Shown here: piece by piece, positions 1 to 8,699 of the stretch
Layout of the letters: every line of letters starts with the position of its first letter
Numbering within the stretch: the first letter of the stretch is position 1
NCBI RefSeq assembly: GCF_000468115.1
Contig: NZ_AVQI01000084.1
Coordinates: 1 to 64,000, forward strand
Reading direction: 5' to 3'
Source: Treponema socranskii subsp. socranskii VPI DR56BR1116 = ATCC 35536
GTDB taxonomy: Bacteria > Spirochaetota > Spirochaetia > Treponematales > Treponemataceae
Length of the DNA stretch: 64,000 nt
Position numbers and translations under genes: made by a program
The notes under the pieces: generated by a model
Databases searched by the model: none
What the model was told of the DNA's origin: nothing
What the model saw: only the letters and a program-made list of their open reading frames with translations

Positions 1-6
1 AAACGC

Positions 7-12
7 TATAAT
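7..12 (+). promoter_or_regulatory. -10 box of a probably leaderless recQ promoter
   Basis: A perfect TATAAT ends seven bases before the recQ ATG, which puts the expected transcript start on or next to the A of the start codon. The -35 region lies outside the window. Confidence 0.5.
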
Positions 13-19
13 TATTTTT

Positions 20-1848
20 ATGGTACACAACGCGGGTGCGGCCGACCTTGTCGGTGCGGAGCCGGAGCGGGTGCTGAAAGCCGTTTTCGGTTACGATTCT
101 TTTCGGCCCTTTCAAAAAGAGATTATCGCGTCGGTGCTCGCCGGAAAGGATACGCTTGCCGTTATGCCGACCGGCGGCGGAAAATCGCTGTGCTGCCAAA
201 TTCCCGCGCTCATCTTCGACGGACTGACGATCGTCGTTTCTCCGCTCATCGCGCTCATGCAGGATCAAGTGTCCGCCCTTGCCGAAAACGGTGTCAGCGC
301 CGTGTTTTTAAACAGCACGCTCGAATGGGACGACTATCGAAAAGCTTCGGACGATATCCGTTCGGGAAAGATAAAGCTCGTTTACGTTTCACCCGAAGGT
401 CTTGCGACGGAGCGCTTAAAAGATTTGTTTTGTTCCGACGGCGTCAAAGTGAGCTGCGTTACGATCGACGAAGCGCACTGTATCAGCGAGTGGGGGCACG
501 ATTTTCGTCCCGACTATCTCGCACTCGCTTCCGTGCGAAATCTTTTTTCCGATGCCGTGTGCCTTGCGCTGACGGCGACCGCGACGGCTTCCGTGCGAGC
601 CGATATTATTAAAAATCTCGGCATGAAACGATGTCGGATTTTTGTCGCGAGTTTTAACCGCGAAAATATTTTTCTCGAAGTGCAGCCCAAGCGGAACGCG
701 CTCGGTCAAGTCGTACATTTTATTAAAAATCATCCTGATGAAAGCGGTATCGTCTATTGTTTTTCGAGGCGTGAAGTCGACGATCTTACGCGTTCTCTTT
801 GCGATATGGGATTTTCCGCGCTGAATTATCACGCGGGTTTGAGCGACGCCGAGCGCGCATCGCATCAACAATCGTTTATCCGCGATAAAGCGCTCATCAT
901 GGTTGCAACCGTCGCATTCGGTATGGGAATCGATAAGCCGAATGTGCGTTTTGTCATCCATTATTCCGTTCCGAAATCCGTCGAACAATATTATCAGGAG
1001 ATCGGCAGGGCGGGGCGCGACGGACTTCCTGCTCACGCGCTGCTCTTATACGGCGCGGAAGACGTACGGAAAATCCGCTGGTTTTTCGACGAGAGCGCCG
1101 ACCGCAAAAAATCGGAACGGCTTTTGCAAAGCATGATTTCTTATGCTTCGTCAAAGACATGTCTCCGACGGTCTTTGCTTTCCTATTTCGGCGAAGAAAG
1201 CGTAAGTCAGGACGCTTTTTCATGCTGCAGCGTCTGCGCGGCAGGAGAGCTTCCTACGTCATCGATGTGCTTACGGGTTCTCGTGCCAAGCGCATTGCGG
1301 AAAACGGACACGATTCGATTTCGACGTGGGGTATCGGAAAAGACTTTCCGAAGAGCGGTTGGTTTGCGCTTGCCGAAGCGCTTGTCGATGCGGGCTATCT
1401 TCATAAATCCGAAGACTACCGCGTGCTCTCGCTCTCGCAAAAGGCAAAGCGCGCTTTGGCTTTGCGTGAAAAAATCGAACTGCCGCTTTCTCTCGGAGCT
1501 TTCGAAGAAGAAGATCGGCTTCCGGCAGTAAAATCCGCAGCATCGCCTTTCGGATCCGCTTCATTCGGCTTTCCGCGTAAAGCTGCAAAAAAATCGCTTC
1601 CGTCAAAAATCGTCGATCAAAGCGACGGAGATGCGCTCCGCATCGCGCGGGAACTCAAAGCGTGGCGCAAAAAAATCGCCGAAAAAGAAAACGTGCCGCC
1701 GTACGTCATATTCGGAGATCGGACGATTGCCGACATTGCGGCCAAAAAGCCGGCAAACGACGCGGAACTTTCTCATGTATACGGCATCGGTTCGGTAAAA
1801 GCCGACCGCTTCGGAAGCGCGATTATACGCATCGTGAAAAATGAGTAA
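20..1848 (+). pseudogene. recQ: ATP-dependent DNA helicase RecQ, frameshifted
   Basis: RecQ is a 3'-5' superfamily 2 helicase used in recombination and replication-fork repair. The first frame (from 20) has the Walker A TGGGKS at about residues 51-56, the DEAH box near residue 150, the helicase C-terminal part and the zinc-cluster cysteines, ending with a CCSVC group near base 1240. The RQC winged helix (starting YVIDVLTGS, near 1253) and the C-terminal HRDC domain continue in a different frame up to 1848. Intact RecQ proteins carry some 30 residues between the last zinc cysteines and the RQC core; here only a few remain, so bases seem lost as well as the frame. No Shine-Dalgarno precedes the ATG, and a TATAAT lies at 7-12. 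Either a real inactivation or a sequencing error. Confidence 0.85.
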
Positions 1849-1864
1849 AAATCGGCATATTTGT

Positions 1865-1893
1865 TTGACAACCGATGTTCTTCATGTTACAAT
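1865..1893 (+). promoter_or_regulatory. Sigma-70 type promoter of the sugar operon
   Basis: TTGACA (1865-1870), a 17-base spacer and TACAAT (1888-1893) form a near-consensus promoter about 85 bases upstream of the solute-binding protein gene. Transcription should start near 1900, directly in front of the palindrome at 1904-1925. Confidence 0.8.
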
Positions 1894-1903
1894 TCTCACG
1901 GTT

Positions 1904-1925
1904 TATACTTACAAAAGTAAGTATA
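1904..1925 (+). promoter_or_regulatory. Palindromic operator of the sugar operon
   Basis: TATACTTAC and GTAAGTATA form a perfect 9-base inverted repeat around AAAA, placed just after the predicted transcript start. This is the size and position of a repressor site. The likely ligand is the SorC-family regulator encoded at 5073-6008 in the same operon; that link is inferred from position. Confidence 0.6.
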
Positions 1926-1978
1926 ATCGGTTTGAAATGCAAATCTTCGAATCGGTAATTAAAAAATCAGGAGGCATT

Positions 1979-3235
1979 ATGAAGAAGTTGGTGTCAATTG
2001 CACTTGTGTCCATCATAGCTTTTGCGGCGTTTGCAACAGGCGGGAGCGATGCGGCCGCATCCGGCAAAAAGAGTACGGTGCGAATCATGGTGTGGTCGTC
2101 GACGTACGATCAAAAACTCGCTCCGAACAATATCGAAGCGGATTTTGAGGAGAAATATCCTCAATACGATTTGGTCATCGACAAAATCGATTACAACGAT
2201 CTCGATAAGCAGACGCTTTTATCGCATTCGACGGGCAACGATTACGATGTCATCATGGTCAATCACTCTTCGCTTTCTTCTTTTGTAAAAGGCGGTGTCG
2301 TCGCTCCGCTCGACAAATATTTAAAAGACGGTTCGATAGACCTTTCATATTTTTCCGAAAGAGCGGTCAACGCGAGCAGGTTCGGCGGTAAAATGTACGG
2401 TATACCCTTCGATCCCGACTGCCGTATCCTTGCATATAACGTAAAGATTCTTCGCGAACTCGGAATGCAGCCTCCGAAAAATACGGACGATATGCTGAAA
2501 ATCGCAAAAGCGGGTTATAAAAAAGGATATTATGCGATGGCAGGCGGACTCAATCGCTCGACATTTTGCGTATACGATCTCGGCGGCTTTATGCTCAACT
2601 GGGGTATCCATGTGTACGAACAGGATAAAAACGGCAAATACGTCGCACGGCTCGGTACTCCCGAAGCCGTCGATTATATGAAGTGGGCGCAGCAAATGTA
2701 TGCGTGTATGCCGCAGGACGGAAACCTCGACAACACCGTCGCACGGAGTATGTTCGCTCAAGGCAAAGTCGTCATGATGTGGTGGACGCCGTCTCAGATC
2801 GCGAGCGTCATTCCGAAATTTGCCGACAGAGCCGATCTCGATTTTGTTCAGATGCCGGTCGGTCCGACGGGATATCGTTCATCCGCTATGGGCGGTTATA
2901 TGTGGGGTATCGGTTCCGGAGCGAAAAATCCCGACGGCGCATGGGCATTTTTACGTTATGCGCTGCAGCCTGAAGTACAGGGAAAAATCGCCCGCGGTCT
3001 TCCCGCCGATTCGCGCGCTTTCGACTATCCTCCGTTTAATAAGCCCGATTACGCCGTATTCCGTGAACAGCTCGTCAAAGCCGAATATCCGTGTCCTCTC
3101 ACGTCCGTTTTGCCGAAAGTATTCGAAACGTGGAACAGACGGTACAGCGAATGCATGATGAAGCTCATCACTCCTGAAGAAGCGTGCAGACTCGGTCAGC
3201 AGGAAGTTCAGGCAGTGCTCGATACGATAAAATAA
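1979..3235 (+). CDS. Sugar ABC transporter, extracellular solute-binding protein
   Basis: This 418-residue protein resembles the family 1 solute-binding proteins that capture sugars or oligosaccharides for an ABC importer. It starts with a typical signal peptide (two lysines, hydrophobic core, then an AFA-type end near residue 19) and has no lipobox cysteine, so it is probably a soluble or signal-anchored periplasmic protein. The reading frame stays open upstream to 1841, but the ATG at 1979 has AGGAGG a few bases ahead and begins the signal peptide. It is first in an operon with two permeases. A hairpin (about 3251-3276) lies between it and the first permease, a usual way to make more binding protein than permease. 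The substrate cannot be read from the sequence. Confidence 0.88.
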   Translation: MKKLVSIALVSIIAFAAFATGGSDAAASGKKSTVRIMVWSSTYDQKLAPNNIEADFEEKYPQYDLVIDKIDYNDLDKQTLLSHSTGNDYDVIMVNHSSLSSFVKGGVVAPLDKYLKDGSIDLSYFSERAVNASRFGGKMYGIPFDPDCRILAYNVKILRELGMQPPKNTDDMLKIAKAGYKKGYYAMAGGLNRSTFCVYDLGGFMLNWGIHVYEQDKNGKYVARLGTPEAVDYMKWAQQMYACMPQDGNLDNTVARSMFAQGKVVMMWWTPSQIASVIPKFADRADLDFVQMPVGPTGYRSSAMGGYMWGIGSGAKNPDGAWAFLRYALQPEVQGKIARGLPADSRAFDYPPFNKPDYAVFREQLVKAEYPCPLTSVLPKVFETWNRRYSECMMKLITPEEACRLGQQEVQAVLDTIK

Positions 3236-3250
3236 TTATTAAAATTGTAT

Positions 3251-3276
3251 GGGGTTCCGTCGAGTTTTGACGGAGC
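3251..3276 (+). other. Hairpin between binding protein and permease genes
   Basis: GGTTCCGTC and GACGGAGCC pair around a short loop with no following T-run, so it looks like a transcript-stabilising or processing hairpin and not a terminator. A second, weaker inverted repeat (around TGATCCG / CGGATTGATC) follows at about 3299-3330. Confidence 0.4.
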
Positions 3277-3353
3277 CCGCATTTAATTTCAAAGTCGGTG
3301 CCGGCTGATCCGTATTCGGATTGATCGGCATCTTTTATATAAGGATTACAAAA

Positions 3354-4244
3354 ATGAAGCATAACCGGCTGCATAAAGTCGTGCCCTATGTGCTCGTCGG
3401 GCCGCCTCTGGTCATGATAGCGATCTTTCTTTTTTACCCGATGCTGCGGAACATCATCCTCAGTTTTTTTAATTACAATTTAAGCGAGATCGATCGCCCT
3501 TTTGTCGGATTGCAAAATTATTTTGCCATGCTGCACGACAGGCGTTTATGGAATGCGCTCGGAAGAACGGGCATTTGGACAGCCGTCAATTTATTGTTCG
3601 CCGTCTTTATCGGAGTGGGTTCCGCGTTTCTCATGTTCAGCGGTTTTAAGGGAAGCGGCGCACTGAAATCGTTTATTTTGATTCCGTGGATTTTGCCGTC
3701 CGTTGTAACGGGCTATATCTTTTCGCTTATGCTGAACGAAGATGCGGGAATCATCACGTGGATTCTCAAAGCGACCGGCGTCGTCGGACAGCATTTTTCG
3801 TTTTTCAGCAGCGGGCCCTTGTCGATGACTGCGGCCGTTACGGCGAATATTTGGCGCGCGTTTCCGTTTTTTACGCTGATGATTTACGCGAAGCTCTGTA
3901 CGGTTCCGAACGATCAGTTGGATGCGGCGCAGCTTGAAGGCGTGCAGGGTATAAAATTGTTTCGGTACGTGCTGCTGCCTTTTGTGCGCAACATACTCAT
4001 GTCGTGTATTTTTCTGTGTTTTATTTGGACGTTTAACGCGTACGATATTATGAAAGTTATGACAAACGGCGGACCGGCGGAAATGACGACAACGATGTCG
4101 CTGCTCATCCAGCGCGAAGCGTTTACGTATTTTTCGCTCAGCAACGCGGCTACGATGAGCGTGTATATGTTTTGCGTTATGCTGATCGTTGTCGGCATCG
4201 GCGCGTTCTTGCGACTCCTGACCGGAGGTAAAAATTATGACTGA
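3354..4244 (+). CDS. Sugar ABC transporter permease (MalF/UgpA-like)
   Basis: A 296-residue inner-membrane permease of the binding-protein-dependent carbohydrate importers. It has an N-terminal membrane segment (VLVGPPLVMIAIFLFYP), further hydrophobic segments, and the cytoplasmic coupling (EAA) loop reading QLEGVQGIKLFRYVLLP near residue 200, where the ATPase docks. The ATG at 3354 follows AAGGATT; the frame is open back to 3321 without a better signal. Its end overlaps the start of the second permease by eight bases, so translation is probably coupled. It should form a heterodimer with that protein. Confidence 0.88.
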   Translation: MKHNRLHKVVPYVLVGPPLVMIAIFLFYPMLRNIILSFFNYNLSEIDRPFVGLQNYFAMLHDRRLWNALGRTGIWTAVNLLFAVFIGVGSAFLMFSGFKGSGALKSFILIPWILPSVVTGYIFSLMLNEDAGIITWILKATGVVGQHFSFFSSGPLSMTAAVTANIWRAFPFFTLMIYAKLCTVPNDQLDAAQLEGVQGIKLFRYVLLPFVRNILMSCIFLCFIWTFNAYDIMKVMTNGGPAEMTTTMSLLIQREAFTYFSLSNAATMSVYMFCVMLIVVGIGAFLRLLTGGKNYD

Positions 4245-5076
4245 TTTAAAACGGCGTTCTCTTTTTACGATAGAGATTGTCTATCTGTTTGCGGCGATCT
4301 TGTTCGTCATCGTTTTGTTTCCGTTTTATTGGATTTTCGTTACGTCGTTTAAAGAAACGCTTGCCGTATATGAACTGCCGCCGCGTCTTATTCCGCGCTC
4401 ATTCGATTTAACCAATTACCTCCGCTCGTTTACGCAGTACAATGTCGGTATGTATTTTATCAACAGTTTAAAAGCGACGACGGCGACGGTCGTTTTTACG
4501 ACGTTTTTTGCAAGCTGTGCCGCCTTTGCTCTGACGCGTCTCAACTTCAAAGGCAAAAAAACGATACGGCGATTCCTCGGCGTAACGCAAATGTTTCCCG
4601 TCGTCGTACTGTTGGTACCGCTCTTTCTCCTGTGCAACAGATTTCATCTTTACAATACGCTTCCGTCGATCGTCATCCCATACGTTGCGCTGCAGCTTCC
4701 CGTTTCGATTATCCTGCAGTCGAGCTATTACAACGATGTTCCCGACGCGCTCGAAGAAGCGGCTCGTCTCGATGGCTGCAATACGTTTCAAATACTGGCG
4801 CACGTTTTTTTTCCGCTCGTTACGCCGGGTATTGTCGCGACAAGCGTGTATACGTTTATTCAAGTGTGGCAGGAGTTTCTCATCGCATCGTCGTTTATTA
4901 CGAGCAGAAATAAATTTACGCTTACCGTCGGCTTGACGACGTTTCGCGGAGACGAAATGACGGACTGGGGTGCGCTCATGGCGACGAGCGTCATCATCGC
5001 AGTCCCTGCGTTGATTTTGTTTAATCTCGCACAGGATTTCTTTATCAATAAAGTCGTCGGAAGCGTCAAAGAATGA
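4237..5076 (+). CDS. Sugar ABC transporter permease (MalG/UgpE-like)
   Basis: Second permease subunit, 279 residues, with about six hydrophobic segments and the EAA loop EEAARLDGCNTFQILAHVFFP around residues 165-186. It starts inside the end of the previous permease gene after a GGAGG and ends by overlapping the next gene in an ATGA arrangement. No gene for the nucleotide-binding subunit is found in the operon, so the pair probably works with a shared ATPase encoded elsewhere, as known for MsmX-type systems in other bacteria. Confidence 0.88.
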   Translation: MTDLKRRSLFTIEIVYLFAAILFVIVLFPFYWIFVTSFKETLAVYELPPRLIPRSFDLTNYLRSFTQYNVGMYFINSLKATTATVVFTTFFASCAAFALTRLNFKGKKTIRRFLGVTQMFPVVVLLVPLFLLCNRFHLYNTLPSIVIPYVALQLPVSIILQSSYYNDVPDALEEAARLDGCNTFQILAHVFFPLVTPGIVATSVYTFIQVWQEFLIASSFITSRNKFTLTVGLTTFRGDEMTDWGALMATSVIIAVPALILFNLAQDFFINKVVGSVKE

Positions 5077-6008
5077 TAGACGACGAAAAACTGCTCGACA
5101 TCGCGATCGATTATTACATCAGAAAAAAAACGCAGGCGGAAATCGCTCGGGTGTATAATGTATCGCATGTGCAGATCGGAAACTACCTGAAAGAGGCGCA
5201 GCGGAAAGGCATCGTCACGATTTCGGTAAACCTTCCGGTAAGTAAAGACGAAACGGATAACCTCAACGAGCTTTTTAAAACGATTTTTCATATAAAAAAT
5301 GTCGTGCTCGTACAGGGCAGCGACAATTCGGATAAAGCGCTCGAGCGCGTTGCGGAAAAAGCCGCTTCGTATATGCTCGAAACGCTGCCGAATAACGTAT
5401 CGCGCATCGGCATCGGCTGGGGTAAAACGATGCACGATGTGACGCTTGTAAAAAATCGGGGAGAGCGGAAAACGAACTGGATGTATTACCCCGCGTGCCT
5501 GCTCGAAGCCGACGGCGATAATCCGTATTTCGATACGGTGCGTCTTACCCGTAACCTTGCGAAAAATTGGGGCGGGCAAGTCGACGGCGGCTTTATCGAC
5601 CGTTTGCTTATCGAACGGAAATTTCCCGGCGGGCGGATCGCGTCGAAAGAAAATGACGCATGGCGGGCGCTTCACGTGCTTGTCGCGGGCTTGGGATGCG
5701 CGACGAGCCGCTTTCCTTCGCAGCGCGAGGGGATGTTTACGAGCGAAGTGTTCAAGGAAATCAACACGAAAAATATCGTCGGCGACATCCTTCACAATTA
5801 TTACGATATCGACGGCAATATGTATACGATCGCAGACGATGAAATACTTATCCCCGTCGACGATATCCGACGCGTTCCATGGGTCGTCGCGGTCGCGTGC
5901 GGTTTTACAAAAGTGGAAAGCATCATCGGCGGACTGCGTACCGGCCTTATCGATACGCTCGTGACGGATATTCAGACGGCGCATCACGTCATCGATTATT
6001 TAAAATGA
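5073..6008 (+). CDS. SorC/DeoR-type sugar-sensing transcriptional regulator
   Basis: 311 residues: an N-terminal helix-turn-helix (residues about 1-55, with TQAEIARVYNVSHVQIGNYL) followed by a SorC-family sugar-phosphate binding domain. Family members are tetrameric regulators that sense a phosphorylated sugar. The gene starts within the stop region of the permease gene and lies in the middle of the operon it most likely controls. The palindrome at 1904-1925 is the best candidate for its binding site. Whether it represses or activates cannot be told from the sequence, though an operator just past the transcript start favours repression. Confidence 0.82.
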   Translation: MIDDEKLLDIAIDYYIRKKTQAEIARVYNVSHVQIGNYLKEAQRKGIVTISVNLPVSKDETDNLNELFKTIFHIKNVVLVQGSDNSDKALERVAEKAASYMLETLPNNVSRIGIGWGKTMHDVTLVKNRGERKTNWMYYPACLLEADGDNPYFDTVRLTRNLAKNWGGQVDGGFIDRLLIERKFPGGRIASKENDAWRALHVLVAGLGCATSRFPSQREGMFTSEVFKEINTKNIVGDILHNYYDIDGNMYTIADDEILIPVDDIRRVPWVVAVACGFTKVESIIGGLRTGLIDTLVTDIQTAHHVIDYLK

Positions 6009-6047
6009 CCGCCGGGGAGCGCGGGTACATACGGGAGGATGCAGCCG

Positions 6048-6629
6048 ATGGAAAGGTTTCTCATCGTCGTCGCAGGAAAGGCGGGAAGCGGAAAGACGAC
6101 ACTTTCGAAAAAACTCGCCGCTTTGCTCGGTCTGCCGTACTTCGATTACGATACGTTCGTGCAGCCCTTTCTCGAAGCGATAGAACAAAAGTACGGCATC
6201 GGAGACGACGGCAGAAATCGATTTTATCGATCGTGGCGAAGCGCGAGCTACCGCACGCTGTGGGATGTCGTTTTGGAAAATATCCGGCTCGGACGGAGCG
6301 CCGTCATGTCGGCGCCGCTTTCCGAAGAACTGCGCGACGCGGACTGGCCCGAAAAACTCTTTGCAAAATCGGAAACGCCGTTTTCTCTTTTGTTGTGCTA
6401 TATGGCGCCTCCGCCCGATATGCATTATACTATGGTCGCCCGGCGTGCGTCGAAGCGGGATTCCGACGTGCTCGGCGATCGAAAAAAATTCGATGCGCAG
6501 TATGCGGCGCAAAAGCCTGCATGGGATAAAAACTGCGTGCTCCTGCTCGATTCCGGCGACATCGATACGAATATGAAGCTCGTATTGCAGGCGATCGAAG
6601 AGAGAAATTTTAAAATCGGAGAGAGCTGA
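6048..6629 (+). CDS. P-loop kinase, probable carbohydrate kinase
   Basis: About 193 residues with a nucleotide-binding Walker A loop GKAGSGKTT close to the N-terminus and an overall size like gluconate kinase or shikimate kinase and their unassigned relatives. The start at 6048 is preferred over the ATG at 6039 because GGGAGG (6031-6036) is then at normal spacing. It sits between the regulator and the aldolase of the sugar operon, so phosphorylation of the imported sugar or a derivative is a reasonable guess. Residues after the P-loop (DYDTF, then LGDRKKFDAQ) do not let me name the substrate. Confidence 0.65.
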   Translation: MERFLIVVAGKAGSGKTTLSKKLAALLGLPYFDYDTFVQPFLEAIEQKYGIGDDGRNRFYRSWRSASYRTLWDVVLENIRLGRSAVMSAPLSEELRDADWPEKLFAKSETPFSLLLCYMAPPPDMHYTMVARRASKRDSDVLGDRKKFDAQYAAQKPAWDKNCVLLLDSGDIDTNMKLVLQAIEERNFKIGES

Positions 6630-6743
6630 TCCGTATTTCGATTTTTCGGCGTCTGCGAAAGTCATCCGACGCAAAACTGCAGTCGGCATTTTTTCAGCGA
6701 AAGCTGTAAAGATTATTTTGAATATATTTTTTTGGAGGTATAT

Positions 6744-7604
6744 ATGGCATTGGTAACGATGAAGTATGAAATGACGAAAGCGGAAAAAGGAAATTACGCC
6801 GTTCCCGCGTTTAACTTTTTTTCGTTTTCGAATCTCGTCGGCATCGCGCAGGGAGCGAAAAATAAAAACAGTCCCGTCATCGCGATGGCAACGGTAAACG
6901 GTATGAAGATCATGGGCGAAAAAGCGACGGTGAAGATGTGCGAAGGCGTTTCCGAAGATTACGGGATCAATATGATACTGCACCTCGATCACTGTCAGGA
7001 TTACGACATGATTCGCCGCTGCGTCGACAACGGATTTACGTCTGTTATGATCGATGCATCTTCGAAAAGCTATCAGGAAAACGTCGACATCACTTCCCGC
7101 GTCGTTGAATACGCTTCAAAGTACGGCGTAACGGTTGAAGCGGAACTCGGCCACGTAGGCGGAAAAGAAGACGACATCTCGGTTGATGAAATGTCCGCGC
7201 TTTTTACGCAGCCGGAAGAAGCGGTCAAATTCGTCAACGCGACGCACGTCGATTGCCTCGCCGTCGCAGTCGGAACCGTACACGGTTTTTACAAAGCGAC
7301 GCCCAAACTCGATTTTCCGCGTATCGCAAAGATTCACGAACTGCTTCCGAACGTTCCGCTCGTGCTGCACGGCGGGACGGGTGTGCCCTATGACGACTTC
7401 CGCGAATCGATCAAACGCGGCGTGCGCAAAATCAATATCGGCACGGAATTTAAAGTGCACGGCGTTTTCGACGTTGCAAAAAAAGGATTTGCGGAATCGC
7501 AGAGCGAAGATCCGCGCGCCGTTGCAAAGCCGGTTATCGCAAAGTGCGCGTCCATCGCGGAAGAATTGATCGACGTGATGGGCAGCGCAAATAAAGCAGG
7601 CTGA
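6744..7604 (+). CDS. Class II ketose-bisphosphate aldolase
   Basis: 286 residues of the zinc-dependent fructose/tagatose-bisphosphate aldolase family, which split a ketose 1,6-bisphosphate into dihydroxyacetone phosphate and glyceraldehyde 3-phosphate. Visible signatures are HLDHC (catalytic Asp and zinc His), VEAELGHVGGKEDD, the zinc-histidine segment GTVHGFYK, and HGGTGVP. The metal ligands all seem present; DHC in place of the usual DHG is a small deviation. The ATG at 6744 follows GGAGG at five bases. It lies beside a PfkB kinase, which would supply its bisphosphate substrate. The KEDD segment resembles GatY/KbaY-like members, so tagatose-type substrates are as likely as fructose. Confidence 0.85.
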   Translation: MALVTMKYEMTKAEKGNYAVPAFNFFSFSNLVGIAQGAKNKNSPVIAMATVNGMKIMGEKATVKMCEGVSEDYGINMILHLDHCQDYDMIRRCVDNGFTSVMIDASSKSYQENVDITSRVVEYASKYGVTVEAELGHVGGKEDDISVDEMSALFTQPEEAVKFVNATHVDCLAVAVGTVHGFYKATPKLDFPRIAKIHELLPNVPLVLHGGTGVPYDDFRESIKRGVRKINIGTEFKVHGVFDVAKKGFAESQSEDPRAVAKPVIAKCASIAEELIDVMGSANKAG

Positions 7605-7669
7605 GGCGAGATTGCCGCTTCAGGTCTTACGAGTATGTCGTATTTTAATAATTTAGAGGATACAATACT

Positions 7670-8587
7670 ATGAGCGAAAAAAATGTACTTGTCGTCTGTT
7701 TGAATCCGACGTTTGAGCTGACCGTCATACTCGATTCGTTTTATGAAAACGAAGTGAACCGCAGCGGCAATTATTTTACCTTTCCTTCGGGAAAGGGTGT
7801 AAACGTCGTGCGCGTGCTGACGCAGCTCGGCACCGAAGCGACCGCGTTGACGCATCTCGGCGGAAACAGAGCGCAGGAATTTATCGAGCTCTGCGATGCG
7901 GAGCATATCAAGCTTGCGTATTTTACGGCGGAAAGTCCCATCCGCACGTGCATCAATATCGTCAACAGTGAAAAAAAGACGAGCACGGAAATCGTGGAGG
8001 AGCCGCTGCCTGTAGAAGAGGGCGCAGGCGCGCACGCGTTCGATGTATTCGATTCGCTGCTTCCGAAAACCGACGCCCTCGTCATTACCGGCACTCGCGC
8101 CCGAGGTTACGAAGCCGATCTCTATCCGCGCATGGTGCAGCGCGCAAAAGAGAAGGGAAAACTCGTCGTGCTCGATATGCGCGGCGAAGACTTGCGCCTC
8201 TCGCTCGCTTCGCGTCCCGATGTCATCAAGCCGAATCTTTCCGAATTGATGGCAACGGTGGAAAACGGCCGTGTCGTTTTGGAAAACGAAAATTCCGATA
8301 CGCTCCGTGAAACCGTTCGCTCGGTTACGAAAAAGATATTCGATGACTACGGGGCTAAGAGCGTTATAAGCCGAGGCAAATTCGATACGTGGGTGTACGA
8401 CGGAAACGAGTTTTTCGCTCTTCCGAATAAAGACGTACCCGTCGTCAATACGATAGGCTGCGGAGATGCACTCACCGCGGGTATGACGCATCGCCTGCTT
8501 TCGGGCGATGCTCTGAAAGACGCCGTGAGCTTCGGTATGGAGTGCGCGCTGAAAAATGCGCAGTCGCTTCGGCACGGATTGCAGTGA
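7670..8587 (+). CDS. PfkB-family kinase, 1-phosphofructokinase / tagatose-6-phosphate kinase type
   Basis: 305 residues of the ribokinase/PfkB superfamily. The N-terminus CLNPTFELTV and the SGKGVNVVRVL segment are those of the FruK/LacC branch, and the C-terminal ATP site with the catalytic Asp reads NTIGCGDALTAGM (the usual GAGD is GCGD here). The enzyme should phosphorylate a ketose phosphate to the bisphosphate that the aldolase encoded just upstream cleaves. Last gene of the sugar operon; the hairpin downstream carries its T-run on the opposite strand, so it does not obviously terminate this transcript. Confidence 0.83.
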   Translation: MSEKNVLVVCLNPTFELTVILDSFYENEVNRSGNYFTFPSGKGVNVVRVLTQLGTEATALTHLGGNRAQEFIELCDAEHIKLAYFTAESPIRTCINIVNSEKKTSTEIVEEPLPVEEGAGAHAFDVFDSLLPKTDALVITGTRARGYEADLYPRMVQRAKEKGKLVVLDMRGEDLRLSLASRPDVIKPNLSELMATVENGRVVLENENSDTLRETVRSVTKKIFDDYGAKSVISRGKFDTWVYDGNEFFALPNKDVPVVNTIGCGDALTAGMTHRLLSGDALKDAVSFGMECALKNAQSLRHGLQ

Positions 8588-8598
8588 CGGCCGGACAT

Positions 8599-8640
8599 AA
8601 AAATAGAGGCTCCGAACAGCAACGCCACCCGGAGCCTCTA
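8599..8640 (-). terminator. Intrinsic terminator, minus strand
   Basis: Perfect 11-base inverted repeat TAGAGGCTCCG / CGGAGCCTCTA (8604-8614 and 8630-8640). Read on the minus strand it is followed directly by five T (A-run 8599-8603); on the plus strand no T-run follows. Confidence 0.75.
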
Positions 8641-8693
8641 CCGTCCAACATAGTTGGACATCGGAGAGAGTTTATCAGCTTATTTACAAGCTT
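8599..8693 (-). ncRNA. Candidate small RNA of about 95 nt
   Basis: On the minus strand a consensus promoter (TTGACA, 17 bases, TATATT; 8728-8700) is followed about 95 bases later by a strong intrinsic terminator, with no open reading frame in between. Predicted start is near 8693. The RNA would fold as a small 5' hairpin (AGCUU/AAGCU), a C/U-rich unpaired stretch ACUCUCUCCGAU, a 7-base-pair hairpin (GUCCAAC/GUUGGAC) and an 11-base-pair terminator stem with a 15-base loop and five U. The CUCUCUCC stretch is complementary to GGAGAG-type ribosome binding sites. It does not match signal recognition particle RNA, 6S RNA, tmRNA or a riboswitch class that I know. Confidence 0.6.
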
Positions 8694-8699
8694 GCCTAA

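Noticed and set aside
4860-5987. 375-codon minus-strand frame over the permease/regulator junction
   Set aside because: Antisense shadow; both plus-strand genes are clearly coding and overlap in ATGA.
8599-8693. Signal recognition particle RNA
   Set aside because: The size is right, but the conserved GGAAGCAGCC-type loop and long rod-like pairing are absent.
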